Of a stretch of DNA of 38,341 bases, positions 8,840-16,243 are shown in pieces (within the stretch, counting starts at the first letter, position 1; each line of letters begins with the position of its first letter). Below the pieces are notes generated by a model, which was not told where the DNA came from, did not search any database, and saw nothing but the letters and a program-made list of their open reading frames with translations. The DNA lies in assembly GCA_031266615.1 (NCBI GenBank), contig JAISAR010000100.1, positions 1 through 38,341 on the forward strand, in the 5' to 3' direction. This DNA comes from Rickettsiales bacterium (GTDB taxonomy: Bacteria; Pseudomonadota; Alphaproteobacteria; Rickettsiales; Anaplasmataceae). A program made the translations under genes and the position numbers.

Positions 8840-9327
8840 TTTTTCTTTTTGCCTTCGTAGTAAATAGGAGAAAGTTTGGCACGTATCTTCTTGATAATAT
8901 TGTTTAAAGTGGTTCTTGAAACGTTGTTCATTTTGGCAACTTCATGTAAGTTGAAAAATTTAAGTTGCTCACATATATTTTGCCATTCCTTTGGTAAAAC
9001 CGAGATCATATAGTCTACATCAATGCGTTTTGTTATTTCACTCTCAAGTAGCTCTGTTACATCGATACTAATATAGTTATTGATATCGCGTTTTGCACAT
9101 CGCTGTTTCTTTAGCAAGTTAATAGCTTTGTTTTCAGTTAATCTTGCTACGAAAGTGTTAAAGCTACTTTTATCTTCATCATATTGATCAAGACATGGCC
9201 AAATTTCACAGAAGAGTTCTTGCTCAAGATCTTCGTGAGCTTCATTAATAAAGCACTTAGCAAGTTTCAGTCTATAAGCTTGATATTTTACATTTTTAAT
9301 AACTATATAGTAGTTTTGTAATTTCAT
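8836..9327 (-). CDS. Small sigma-70-family RNA polymerase sigma factor, phage-encoded
   Basis: A 163-residue protein when started at the ATG at 9327, which has AAGGAAAG upstream; an in-frame ATG at 9399 would add 24 hydrophobic residues with no ribosome site. The first half matches sigma region 2 in pattern: HEDLEQELFCEIW, SSFNTFVARLTENKAINLL, KKQR. The second half has LPKEW and a helix-turn-helix LHEVAKMNNVSRTTLNNIIKK followed by RAKL, fitting region 4. It is the size of ECF-type factors. The likely role is redirecting host RNA polymerase to phage promoters. No promoter-like motif lies upstream of this gene, consistent with expression before the rest. It could instead be a DNA-binding regulator with a degenerate sigma fold. 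Confidence 0.78.
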   Translation of the reverse strand: MKLQNYYIVIKNVKYQAYRLKLAKCFINEAHEDLEQELFCEIWPCLDQYDEDKSSFNTFVARLTENKAINLLKKQRCAKRDINNYISIDVTELLESEITKRIDVDYMISVLPKEWQNICEQLKFFNLHEVAKMNNVSRTTLNNIIKKIRAKLSPIYYEGKKKN

Positions 9328-9404
9328 AACTTTCCTTAAAAACAAATTGATGCTTTTAAGGATGAGAGTTATTAATGCCGTTATGTAGGACAGAAGCAAA
9401 AATA

Positions 9405-9476
9405 AATAATACTGATGCGATTTTTAATCTATTGATATTCTGTTATTTTTTTTTGAGAATAATACTGATGCAATTT
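9405..9476. repeat. Pair of direct repeats upstream of sigma-like gene
   Basis: AATAATACTGATGCGATTT at 9405-9423 recurs at 9458-9476 with one change (G to A at position 15). The copies are 53 bases apart and lie 80-150 bases upstream of the sigma-like start, so they could be operator sites for a regulator of that gene. Confidence 0.6.
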
Positions 9477-9700
9477 AAAATAATACAGTTCAGGTTTTTG
9501 GGACCTATTTTGAATGGATTTAAAAAAAATGGGTAGCTCAGGCTTTCTAAAATTATGTTAAAAATGTAGTAAGATATATAAGAATTTCATATTTTGAAAT
9601 TCAATATCACCTAAAGAGCTAAAAATACTGTTAAAAGAATAGCTTAAATTTTTAAGAGGAAAATAGTTGAAAAGTATGCTCTCTATAACCTTAAGTTCCG

Positions 9701-9737
9701 TTCCTAATTACTGGCTTTCTAAATCAGGAATTAGGAA
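9701..9737. repeat. Inverted repeat TTCCTAATT / AATTAGGAA
   Basis: Nine-base arms at 9701-9709 and 9729-9737 are separated by 19 bases. The words TTCCT and AGGAA recur several times between 9697 and 9846, suggesting a cluster of binding sites rather than a single hairpin. Confidence 0.55.
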
Positions 9738-9790
9738 TCAGGAATCTAGAACTAGCCTGTATGGCGGGTTTTCACCATGCGTTCCTAAAA

Positions 9791-9806
9791 CCGTTCCTAG
9801 GAACGG
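9791..9806. repeat. Perfect 16-base palindrome
   Basis: CCGTTCCTAGGAACGG is its own reverse complement. A further GTTCCTA occurs just before it (9781) and CCGTTCCTAA occurs at 9698. It is GC-richer than its surroundings and is a good candidate for a dimeric protein-binding site. Confidence 0.75.
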
Positions 9807-9853
9807 CATATCTGAAGTCCGCCAATATGGAGGATTCTAGCTTCCTGAAACCC

Positions 9854-9921
9854 TTATATATAATATATATATATAATACATATATAAAAATATACACATA
9901 TATAAAAACATATAAAATATA
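9854..9921. other. AT-rich tract (TATATA-rich)
   Basis: About 68 bases composed almost only of A and T with repeated TATATA. It lies about 50 bases after the palindrome cluster and about 100 bases before the first promoter-like motif of the rightward unit. It could be an easily melted element of a replication origin, or simply AT-rich spacer. Confidence 0.4.
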
Positions 9922-10012
9922 AGAGTAGAATAATAAAAACCTCTAAAAGTAGAGAAACCCGTTTGAAAGGTCTTCAAATTCGAGAATTATAAAAAAAATT
10001 CCTAAAAATTTG

Positions 10013-10139
10013 AAGATTTTTTGGACGAAAATTTTTCAAATCTTGTATATATATTTACCTGACAATTGAAAGGAAATGCTCACACTGGATCTTGGCAAAC
10101 AAACTGGCTGTAAAGTGGAAGTAAGAGTTTTCATGTTAG
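10013..10139 (+). pseudogene. Truncated duplicate of the resolvase promoter and gene start
   Basis: This stretch repeats 10167-10318: promoter-like motif, leader, ATG and the first 11 codons (MLTLDLGKQTG). A net deletion of 25 bases then shifts the frame, and the remaining frame ends at 10153 after 25 codons (10076-10153). The leader copy here has a better ribosome site (AAAGGAA) than the intact gene. It is either a decayed partial tandem duplication or a short leader peptide unit made by it. Confidence 0.75.
10017..10054 (+). promoter_or_regulatory. Promoter-like motif copy 3
   Basis: TTTTTTGGAC, 15 bases after TTGGAC, then CTTGTATATATAT. It stands 34 bases (from the C of CTTG) before the ATG of the truncated resolvase copy. 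Confidence 0.72.
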
Positions 10140-10170
10140 TTTTTAGTTGTTAAATTTCGAAAATTAAAGA

Positions 10171-10208
10171 TTTTTTGGACATAATTTTTTTGAATCTTGT
10201 ATATATAT
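10171..10208 (+). promoter_or_regulatory. Promoter-like motif copy 4 (resolvase and virion operon)
   Basis: TTTTTTGGAC, 15 bases after TTGGAC, then CTTGTATATATATGT. The CTTG block begins 34 bases before the ATG at 10230, the same distance as in copies 2 and 3. By position it is the promoter for the resolvase and probably the downstream packaging and head genes. Confidence 0.75.
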
Positions 10209-10229
10209 GTACACAACAACTGAAAGTAA

Positions 10230-10700
10230 ATGCTCACACTAGATCTTGGCAAACAAACTGGCTGGACTATTTTACATGATGGAATAGTGCAAAGTGGAAG
10301 TAAGAGTTTTCATGTTAGCAGGTTTAGTGGTGGTGGAATGCAGTTTTTAAATTTTCGTAATTGGCTTAATTCACTTAAGTATAAATTTCCAGGTATTGAA
10401 GTTGTGTACTTTGAAGAAGTGAGAAGACACTTGGGAACTGGTGCTGCACATATCTATGGAGGGTTTTTAGCACACCTTTCTGCTTGGTGTGAAGAACATC
10501 ATGTGCCATACAAAGGTGTATCTGTGAAAACTATCAAACGCTTTATAACAGGCAAAGGCAATGCAAGTAAAGCTGATGTCATTGAAGCAGTACAGGAAAA
10601 GGGTTTTTGTCCAACAGATGATAATGAAGCAGATTCTTTAGCTTTAATGTTCTATGTTATGAATTTTAGTAAAGATTTTAATGCATTAAAAATATCATAA
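10230..10700 (+). CDS. RuvC-like Holliday junction resolvase / RNase H-fold nuclease
   Basis: A 156-residue protein. The first strand LTLDLG gives Asp5, a second acidic site YFEEV gives Glu62/Glu63, and the last helix DNEADSLAL gives Asp131 and Asp135. Together these match the catalytic D-E-D-D layout of RuvC. Lys/Arg-rich segments at 100-115 could contact DNA. The length is close to RuvC (about 170). In phages such enzymes resolve branched DNA before packaging, which fits its place just before the terminase genes. The start is set by the first-strand motif; the ribosome site is poor. A truncated duplicate of its start lies immediately upstream. Confidence 0.82.
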   Translation: MLTLDLGKQTGWTILHDGIVQSGSKSFHVSRFSGGGMQFLNFRNWLNSLKYKFPGIEVVYFEEVRRHLGTGAAHIYGGFLAHLSAWCEEHHVPYKGVSVKTIKRFITGKGNASKADVIEAVQEKGFCPTDDNEADSLALMFYVMNFSKDFNALKIS

Positions 10701-10703
10701 AAA

Positions 10704-10817
10704 GTGGGTCCTTTTGGCCAGAATGGCGGATTTGGTGGTCCTGACCTCGGGCCTTCTTTAGCGTTAGACATATTTCAAATGTTAACTACTTACGAAATTA
10801 TAGCTGAGCAGTGCTAA
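10704..10817 (+). CDS. Possible 37-residue Gly/Pro-rich micro-ORF
   Basis: Between the resolvase and the small terminase a GTG-initiated frame encodes 37 residues beginning MGPFGQNGGFGGPDLG and ending IIAEQC. It is in the same frame as the resolvase, directly after its TAA, so it could also be an ancient or read-through C-terminal extension. No ribosome site is evident before GTG. The GC-richer Gly/Pro codons differ from the AT-rich spacers nearby, which argues for coding, but there is no family support. Confidence 0.4.
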   Translation: MGPFGQNGGFGGPDLGPSLALDIFQMLTTYEIIAEQC

Positions 10818-10832
10818 AAAGGAGAAAAAAAG

Positions 10833-11297
10833 GTGAGAATTACGCAAGCAGAGTGGGCAAGGGAAAAAGGATTTTCGAGGCAATATGTCTGTTCTTTGGT
10901 AAAGAAAGGAATCGTTGAACTCAAAGATGGACTCATTGACCGAGAACAAGCAAATGAAGCGGTGGCAGCAATAAGAGATCCAAGTCAGCCACTGAGAAGA
11001 AAGGAGAGCGGAGAAAAGCTTTCCACGATGTTGCTAAAAACGCGAATAAAAAATGAAATGGAGCGTGGTAAACTTTTGGAAGCTAAAGTGAAAGCTGAAG
11101 TAGGCAAATTTGTGTCAATCGAAGAAGTAAAAAATGAAGCATTTAATGTAGCAAGGGTTGTCCGTAATAATTTACTTAATATTCCAAATAGAGTTTCAGC
11201 GCTACTTGCATCACTGAGTGACACTGAAAAGATTCATATGGCGCTCACTGAAGAGATTACAAACTCACTTGAAGAATTATCTAACGCTAAATTTTAA
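10833..11297 (+). CDS. Small terminase subunit (Nu1-like), N-terminal HTH
   Basis: A 154-residue protein started at GTG 10833 with an AAGGAG ribosome site eight bases upstream. Residues 1-50 form a helix-turn-helix (TQAEWAREKGFSRQYVCSLV) like the DNA-recognition domain of lambda Nu1. A charged helical stretch follows (residues 60-110), and then a C-terminal helical region that should assemble and contact the large subunit. Its position before the large terminase supports DNA packaging initiation at the pac/cos site. An ankyrin gene is inserted between the two subunits. Confidence 0.75.
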   Translation: MRITQAEWAREKGFSRQYVCSLVKKGIVELKDGLIDREQANEAVAAIRDPSQPLRRKESGEKLSTMLLKTRIKNEMERGKLLEAKVKAEVGKFVSIEEVKNEAFNVARVVRNNLLNIPNRVSALLASLSDTEKIHMALTEEITNSLEELSNAKF

Positions 11298-11299
11298 TA

Positions 11300-12784
11300 A
11301 TGTCTGCTAAGTTAAGTTTAGAATTAATAAAGTGCCTCATTAATCAACCTGGATTAGATGTTAATGTCAGAGGATTAAATGGAAAGACACCACTACATTG
11401 TGCTATAGAATTTGATGAATTAAGCATGGTGGATTTGTTACTCACAAAGAAGAATATTAATCCTTTTGTGGAAGATAATGAAGGTAAAACATCTCTTGAT
11501 TACGCCAAAGAAGGGAAAAAAGCAGAAATATTACAAGCGCTAATTAATAACAAATACGGGTCAGAACAAGATAGCTTACTTCATTTGGCTGCAATGATAG
11601 GTGAAGTTAATGCAGTGAGATATTTGATCAGAAAAGGTATTGACGTTAATGCACGAAATGCTTTGCATCATACTCCATTACATCTAGCGGCAGGCATAGG
11701 ACATGCAGAAGTTGTAAAGATTTTGATAAGAGAAGGAAACGCTGAAATAGATGTCTTTGATGCGCGAAATCAGACACCAATGCACTATGCAGTTAATAAT
11801 AAAAAGTTGGAGATAGTAAAGTTACTGCTAAAGCTAGGAGCAGATGTAAATAGCGCACGTATAGGGCAAAACTCAATGAAATTGTCACCTGTTCATATAG
11901 CTGTAAGTAATACTAATTACGATGAAAGAGACTTATGTCTTGATATCCTCAAATGCTTAATAAGGGAGCCTAATGCTCAAGTCAATTTGCAAGACTACGA
12001 AAATAAAACACCACTACATTACGCTGAAAGACTTAAAACAATAGAGGTCTTACTAACGCGAGAAGATATAGATCCTCTGGTAAAAGACGATAGCGGCAAG
12101 ACACCATTTGATTACGCTAAACCTGAGATAAAGAAGACTTTGATGAGCAATAAATATGGTTCTGAGAAGAATAGTCTACTCCATTTAGCTGCACAAAAAG
12201 GAGAAGTTGAGCTTGTAGAGTCTATTTTAAAAGAAGAAATCGATATTAATATCTTAAATAACAAAGGTCACTCTCCGATTTACCTTGCTGCAGAAAAAGG
12301 GCATTTACATGTAGTAAAGTTATTGCTGAAAAAAGGAGCAAATTATACACCTGTTTTGCACTTAGCAATCAAGTCAAATAATTTAGAATTACTTAAAGTT
12401 TTATTCAATGAAAAAAATGGAGCGTTACTCTGCAGAGATACCGTTGTTAATTTTCCAACCCTTCATAATAAATATATAGCACAGAGAGAAATAGCAGATA
12501 AAAGGATGAAAAAACATAATAATATTATCTGCATCTGTATTACAGTTAGCGCAGTAGCAATGGCAGCATATATAGGTTTAACGGTAACAGCAATAAGCAG
12601 TGCAATCATTTTTGCAACAATAACAGGGGTATTTGCGCTTGTTATAGCAATAATGATAAGTGAGATGAGCAAAAGATATATAGAAAAAGAGTTTCAGAAA
12701 AAGATGTTTATGGAACTGGAAGAGTGTAGTTCTACTGTTAATGATGTTGAAATAGAACCAATTATGAGTAGATGCAGACAATGA
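11300..12784 (+). CDS. Ankyrin-repeat protein with C-terminal membrane segments, inside the packaging operon
   Basis: A 494-residue protein with roughly ten ankyrin repeats across residues 1-365. Repeats are recognised by the TPLHLAA / TPLHYA turns, for example HHTPLHLAAGIGHAEVVKIL and NSLLHLAAQKGEVELVESIL. The repeats are followed by two adjacent hydrophobic helices (about 408-455) and a short charged tail. Ankyrin repeats bind proteins, and in endosymbionts they are often host-directed effectors. The gene starts two bases after the small terminase stop without a ribosome site, and its TGA overlaps the large terminase ATG as ATGA, so it is translated with the packaging genes. Ankyrin genes in this position are known in phage WO; the function is unknown. 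Confidence 0.9.
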   Translation: MSAKLSLELIKCLINQPGLDVNVRGLNGKTPLHCAIEFDELSMVDLLLTKKNINPFVEDNEGKTSLDYAKEGKKAEILQALINNKYGSEQDSLLHLAAMIGEVNAVRYLIRKGIDVNARNALHHTPLHLAAGIGHAEVVKILIREGNAEIDVFDARNQTPMHYAVNNKKLEIVKLLLKLGADVNSARIGQNSMKLSPVHIAVSNTNYDERDLCLDILKCLIREPNAQVNLQDYENKTPLHYAERLKTIEVLLTREDIDPLVKDDSGKTPFDYAKPEIKKTLMSNKYGSEKNSLLHLAAQKGEVELVESILKEEIDINILNNKGHSPIYLAAEKGHLHVVKLLLKKGANYTPVLHLAIKSNNLELLKVLFNEKNGALLCRDTVVNFPTLHNKYIAQREIADKRMKKHNNIICICITVSAVAMAAYIGLTVTAISSAIIFATITGVFALVIAIMISEMSKRYIEKEFQKKMFMELEECSSTVNDVEIEPIMSRCRQ

Positions 12785-14607
12785 TATACGCCACATCTTT
12801 TTCTGAAGGTTTAAGACCAGACCCGCAACTTAAAGTATCAGAGTGGGCGAATGAGTATCGAGTTTTAGCAGCAACTGCAGCATCAGAGCCAGGGAAATGG
12901 AGAACGGAAAGAACTCCTTATTTAAAAGAAATCATGGATTCACTTTCTCCGTCCTCACCAGCAGAAAAAGTAGTATTCATGAAAGGAGCGCAGATTGGGG
13001 GAACAGAAGCTGGCAACAATTGGATTGGCTATATCATCGATCAAACACCAGGTCCAATGCTAGTTGTGCAGCCTACAGTTGAGATGGGAAAGCGTTGGTC
13101 GAAGGGAAGATTCGCACCGTTAATAGAGAGTACACCATGTTTAAAAAGTAAAGTAAAAGACCCAAGATCAAGAGATTCAGGGAATACTGTGCAAAGTAAG
13201 GAATTTCCAGGTGGAATAGTAGTAATAACTGGAGCAAATAGCAGTGTAGGCCTTCGATCTATGCCAGTAAAATACCTCTTTCTTGATGAAATAGATGCAT
13301 ATCCAGGAGACTCAGGTGGAGAAGGAGATCCAGTTTTACTCAGCATAGCTCGTACCAATACATTTGCACGGCGAAAGATTTTTTTAGTATCAACACCAAC
13401 GATTCATGGAATAAGCAGAATTGAGAAGGAATTTGAAGCAACAGATAAGAGATACTTTTTTGTTCCATGTACGCATTGTAATTACTATCAAGTTTTAAAA
13501 TGGTCACAAATAAAATGGGAAGATAAAAATCCAAATACAGCACACTATATATGTATAGAATGTGGTGAAAAGATAGAAAATCATCAAAAGACAGAGATGC
13601 TTGAACGTGGAGAATGGAGAGCTACTAATCCAATGAAAGGTGAGAAAAAAGGATTTCATCTTTCAAGTCTTTATAGTCCAGTTGGCTGGTATAGTTGGCA
13701 ACAAGCAGTAGAAGATTTTCTCCATGCAAAAGAAAGTGAACAATTACTGAAGGTTTGGATAAATACTACGCTTGGAGAAACCTGGGTAGATAAAGGAGAA
13801 GTACCAGACTGGAAGCAATTATTTAACAGAAGAGAATTTTTTCAGATTGGCACAGTACCTAGGAGAGAAGTAGTACTTACTGCAGGAGTAGATGTGCAAA
13901 AAGATCGTCTAGAGGTGGAAGTTGTAGCATGGGGAAAAAGCCGTGAGAATTGGTCAATAGACTACCGAGTATTTGAAGGAGATACAGGAGGTAGGGAAGT
14001 ATGGGGAAAGCTTTCAGAGTTACTCAATCATCATTTTATCGGTGAAAATGGGCTTGAATATATGATAGGTATGATGGCAGTGGATGCTGGGTATGCAACA
14101 CAAGAAGTATACAACTGGGTGAGAGGTCATCAAGGATCTGGAAGAGTAATGGCAGTGAAAGGTGTAAATAAAGCACTAGTACCACTTAGCAGCCCAAGTA
14201 GGGTAGATATAACAGTTGGTGGTCAAAAGCTGAAAAGAGGAATAAAGCTCTGGCCAGTAGGAGTATCAATCTTAAAGTCAGAGCTTTTTCAATTACTTAA
14301 TGTTTTAAAAGAAGAAGAGAAAGTGCCAGCAGGATATTGTCATTTTCCCGAGTATGCACCTGAATATTTTAAGCAGCTAACGGCAGAGCAATTAGTCAGC
14401 AAGGTAGTAAAAGGATATACAAAACAAGAGTGGCAAAAGGTAAGAGAAAGAAATGAAGTACTAGATTGCCGAATTTATGCCAGAGCTGCATCAATAGCAC
14501 TTGGAGTAGAAAGATGGCCAGAGAGTAAATGGAATAGTTTAAGTGAAAAATCAGAAAGTAAAAAATCAAAGAAAATAGTCAAAAGCAAGTGGTTGAATAA
14601 GAAGTAA
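12781..14607 (+). CDS. Large terminase subunit (lambda gpA family)
   Basis: A 608-residue packaging motor. The ATPase domain shows a Walker-A-like FMKGAQIGGTE (about 67-76) and Walker B YLFLDEID (165-172). A zinc-like pair of CxxC motifs (CTHCNYY, CIECGEK) lies at about 230-260. The nuclease domain begins near VDVQKDRLEVEVVAWG with later acidic residues (AVDAGYAT). It cuts and translocates phage DNA into proheads. ATG 12781 overlaps the ankyrin gene stop as ATGA; an in-frame ATG at 12772 would add three residues. A lysine-rich C-terminus (KSEKS.. KSKWLNKK) probably contacts the portal. Confidence 0.95.
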   Translation: MIYATSFSEGLRPDPQLKVSEWANEYRVLAATAASEPGKWRTERTPYLKEIMDSLSPSSPAEKVVFMKGAQIGGTEAGNNWIGYIIDQTPGPMLVVQPTVEMGKRWSKGRFAPLIESTPCLKSKVKDPRSRDSGNTVQSKEFPGGIVVITGANSSVGLRSMPVKYLFLDEIDAYPGDSGGEGDPVLLSIARTNTFARRKIFLVSTPTIHGISRIEKEFEATDKRYFFVPCTHCNYYQVLKWSQIKWEDKNPNTAHYICIECGEKIENHQKTEMLERGEWRATNPMKGEKKGFHLSSLYSPVGWYSWQQAVEDFLHAKESEQLLKVWINTTLGETWVDKGEVPDWKQLFNRREFFQIGTVPRREVVLTAGVDVQKDRLEVEVVAWGKSRENWSIDYRVFEGDTGGREVWGKLSELLNHHFIGENGLEYMIGMMAVDAGYATQEVYNWVRGHQGSGRVMAVKGVNKALVPLSSPSRVDITVGGQKLKRGIKLWPVGVSILKSELFQLLNVLKEEEKVPAGYCHFPEYAPEYFKQLTAEQLVSKVVKGYTKQEWQKVRERNEVLDCRIYARAASIALGVERWPESKWNSLSEKSESKKSKKIVKSKWLNKK

Positions 14608-14608
14608 A

Positions 14609-14824
14609 ATGTACAATCAAGAATATTTAAATCAAGTCGAAGAAGCGATAAAGAAGCTGCAAAGCGGAGAGCGAGTAGTATCAATTGCATATGGTGACCA
14701 TGTTGTGAAATATGCTGAAGTTCAGATAAATGACTTGCTGAATCTACGGCAACGTATTAAGGCTGAATTGAAAACCGTAGCCAAAAGAAAGATTATTTTT
14801 TCAACGAGTAAGGGAATTTTATAA
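14609..14824 (+). CDS. Head-to-tail joining protein (lambda gpW-like)
   Basis: A 71-residue protein with the length and alpha-helical pattern of lambda gpW (68 residues). It has an N-terminal helix (YLNQVEEAIKKLQSGERV), a beta turn with VVSIAYGDHVVKYAEV, and a C-terminal helix (INDLLNLRQRIKAEL). gpW plugs the connector after DNA packaging. It lies between the large terminase and the portal, exactly as in lambda, with one base to the previous stop and direct abutment to the portal start. Confidence 0.85.
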   Translation: MYNQEYLNQVEEAIKKLQSGERVVSIAYGDHVVKYAEVQINDLLNLRQRIKAELKTVAKRKIIFSTSKGIL

Positions 14825-16243
14825 ATGCTGCTAAAAACCTTCAAGCAATTGTTTAACAAACAAAAGATAAAAAGCTCAGCGTGGGATGCAGCAGGTTCAG
14901 GAAGAAGATTTTTTCACTTTCAACCAGAGTCAGGAAGTATAAACAATTTGCTGTCTCAAAACCTTGAAACTTTACGTAGTAGATCACGTGATATGGTGAG
15001 AAAAAATCCATATGCAGCAAATACCATTGATACCATAGTGAGTAATTCTATTGGAACAGGAATAAAACCGCAATCAAAAGCAAAAGATGGAGAATTTCGA
15101 AAGAAGGTGCAAGAATTATGGCTAAAATGGACAGATGAAGCAGACAGTAATGGGATAAGTGATTTTTACGGATTACAAGCTCTAGTATGCAGAAGTATGA
15201 TAGAGGGAGGAGAATGTTTTGTACGGCTGAGATACGAAGATGGTCTTTGTGTACCTCTGCAATTACAAGTACTTGAATCTGAACATTTAGACAATAAAAC
15301 AAATCAAACTTTAGCAAATGGTAATGTAATAAGAAACGGGATTGAGTTTAACAGGGTTGGGCAAAGAGAGGCATATTACTTATTTAGAGAACATCCAGGA
15401 GAAGGCTCATTTGGAGAGTCAGTGAGAGTGCCAGCAAATGATGTTTTACATATTTATAGACCACTAAGACCTGGTCAGATCCGAGGAGAGCCATGGCTTT
15501 CTAATATACTGCTAAAGCTCTATGAGCTTGATCAATACGACGATGCAGAGCTGGTAAGAAAGAAAACAGCAGCGATGTTTGCAGGGTTTATTACGAGACT
15601 TGATCCTGAAGCAAATATCATGGGAGAAGGTGAAAGTAATGAGCAAGGAATAGCACTATCTGGCCTAGAACCTGGAACAATGCAGCTTTTAGACCCAGGA
15701 GAAGATATAAAATTTTCAGAGCCGTCAGATGTAGGAGGAAGTTATGAAGCGTTTATGAGACAGCAACTCAGGGCAATAGCAATAGGTACAGGGATAACAT
15801 ATGAACAGCTAACAGGAGATTTAACAGGCGTTAATTATTCATCCATTCGAGCAGGATTAATAGAGTTTCGCAGGAGGTGCACGATGTTACAGCATAACAT
15901 TATGGTATTTCAGTTTTGCCGTCCTGTATGGGATAGGTGGTTAGAGTTAGCACTACTTTCTGGAGAGCTAGACATAGGTGAAGAATGGACAAAGGGAAAA
16001 GAAGGAGCAAAAAAAGAAGTAAAATGGATACCACAGGGATTTGATTGGGTGGATCCACTCAAAGACCAGCAAGCACAGCAAATGGCAGTAAGAAATGGAT
16101 TTAAGAGTCGATCAGAAGTAGTATCAGAAATGGGTTACGATGTAGAAGAAATTGATCAGGAAATTGCTGAAGATCAAAGACGTGCAAGTGAACTGGGCTT
16201 AAGTTTTGATTCTGACGTTACTACAAATCAAGAGGTGATATGA
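14825..16243 (+). CDS. Portal protein (lambda gpB family)
   Basis: A 472-residue portal. Family-like stretches are the N-terminal DMVRKNPYAANTIDTIVSNS, the middle HIYRPLRPGQIRGEPWLS, and the C-terminal LTGDLTGVNYSSIRAGLIEF and MLQHNIMVFQFCRPVWDRW. The portal forms the dodecameric vertex through which DNA passes and on which the head assembles. The start directly follows the gpW-like stop, and the end overlaps the protease start as ATGA. Confidence 0.93.
   Translation: MLLKTFKQLFNKQKIKSSAWDAAGSGRRFFHFQPESGSINNLLSQNLETLRSRSRDMVRKNPYAANTIDTIVSNSIGTGIKPQSKAKDGEFRKKVQELWLKWTDEADSNGISDFYGLQALVCRSMIEGGECFVRLRYEDGLCVPLQLQVLESEHLDNKTNQTLANGNVIRNGIEFNRVGQREAYYLFREHPGEGSFGESVRVPANDVLHIYRPLRPGQIRGEPWLSNILLKLYELDQYDDAELVRKKTAAMFAGFITRLDPEANIMGEGESNEQGIALSGLEPGTMQLLDPGEDIKFSEPSDVGGSYEAFMRQQLRAIAIGTGITYEQLTGDLTGVNYSSIRAGLIEFRRRCTMLQHNIMVFQFCRPVWDRWLELALLSGELDIGEEWTKGKEGAKKEVKWIPQGFDWVDPLKDQQAQQMAVRNGFKSRSEVVSEMGYDVEEIDQEIAEDQRRASELGLSFDSDVTTNQEVI

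Larger units (their letters stand above)
9328..10012. other. Long non-coding region between divergent replication and virion units; possible control region or origin
   Basis: About 700 bases without a credible gene. It contains two 19-base direct repeats (9405-9423 and 9458-9476), a TTCCTAATT inverted repeat (9701-9709 with 9729-9737), a perfect 16-base palindrome (9791-9806) among several TTCCT-type words, and a strongly AT-rich tract (about 9854-9921). Such a mix between divergent modules fits a replication origin and/or operator region. This is inference from position and composition. Confidence 0.5.

Noticed and set aside
9494..9517. TTTTTGGGACC followed by TTTTGAATGG on the plus strand
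   Set aside because: It resembles the first motif block, but there is no CTTGTATA block at the right distance and no gene start nearby.
9854..9921. TATATA-rich tract considered as a CRISPR-like or tandem repeat array
   Set aside because: There is no fixed repeat unit or spacer structure; it is simple AT-rich sequence.
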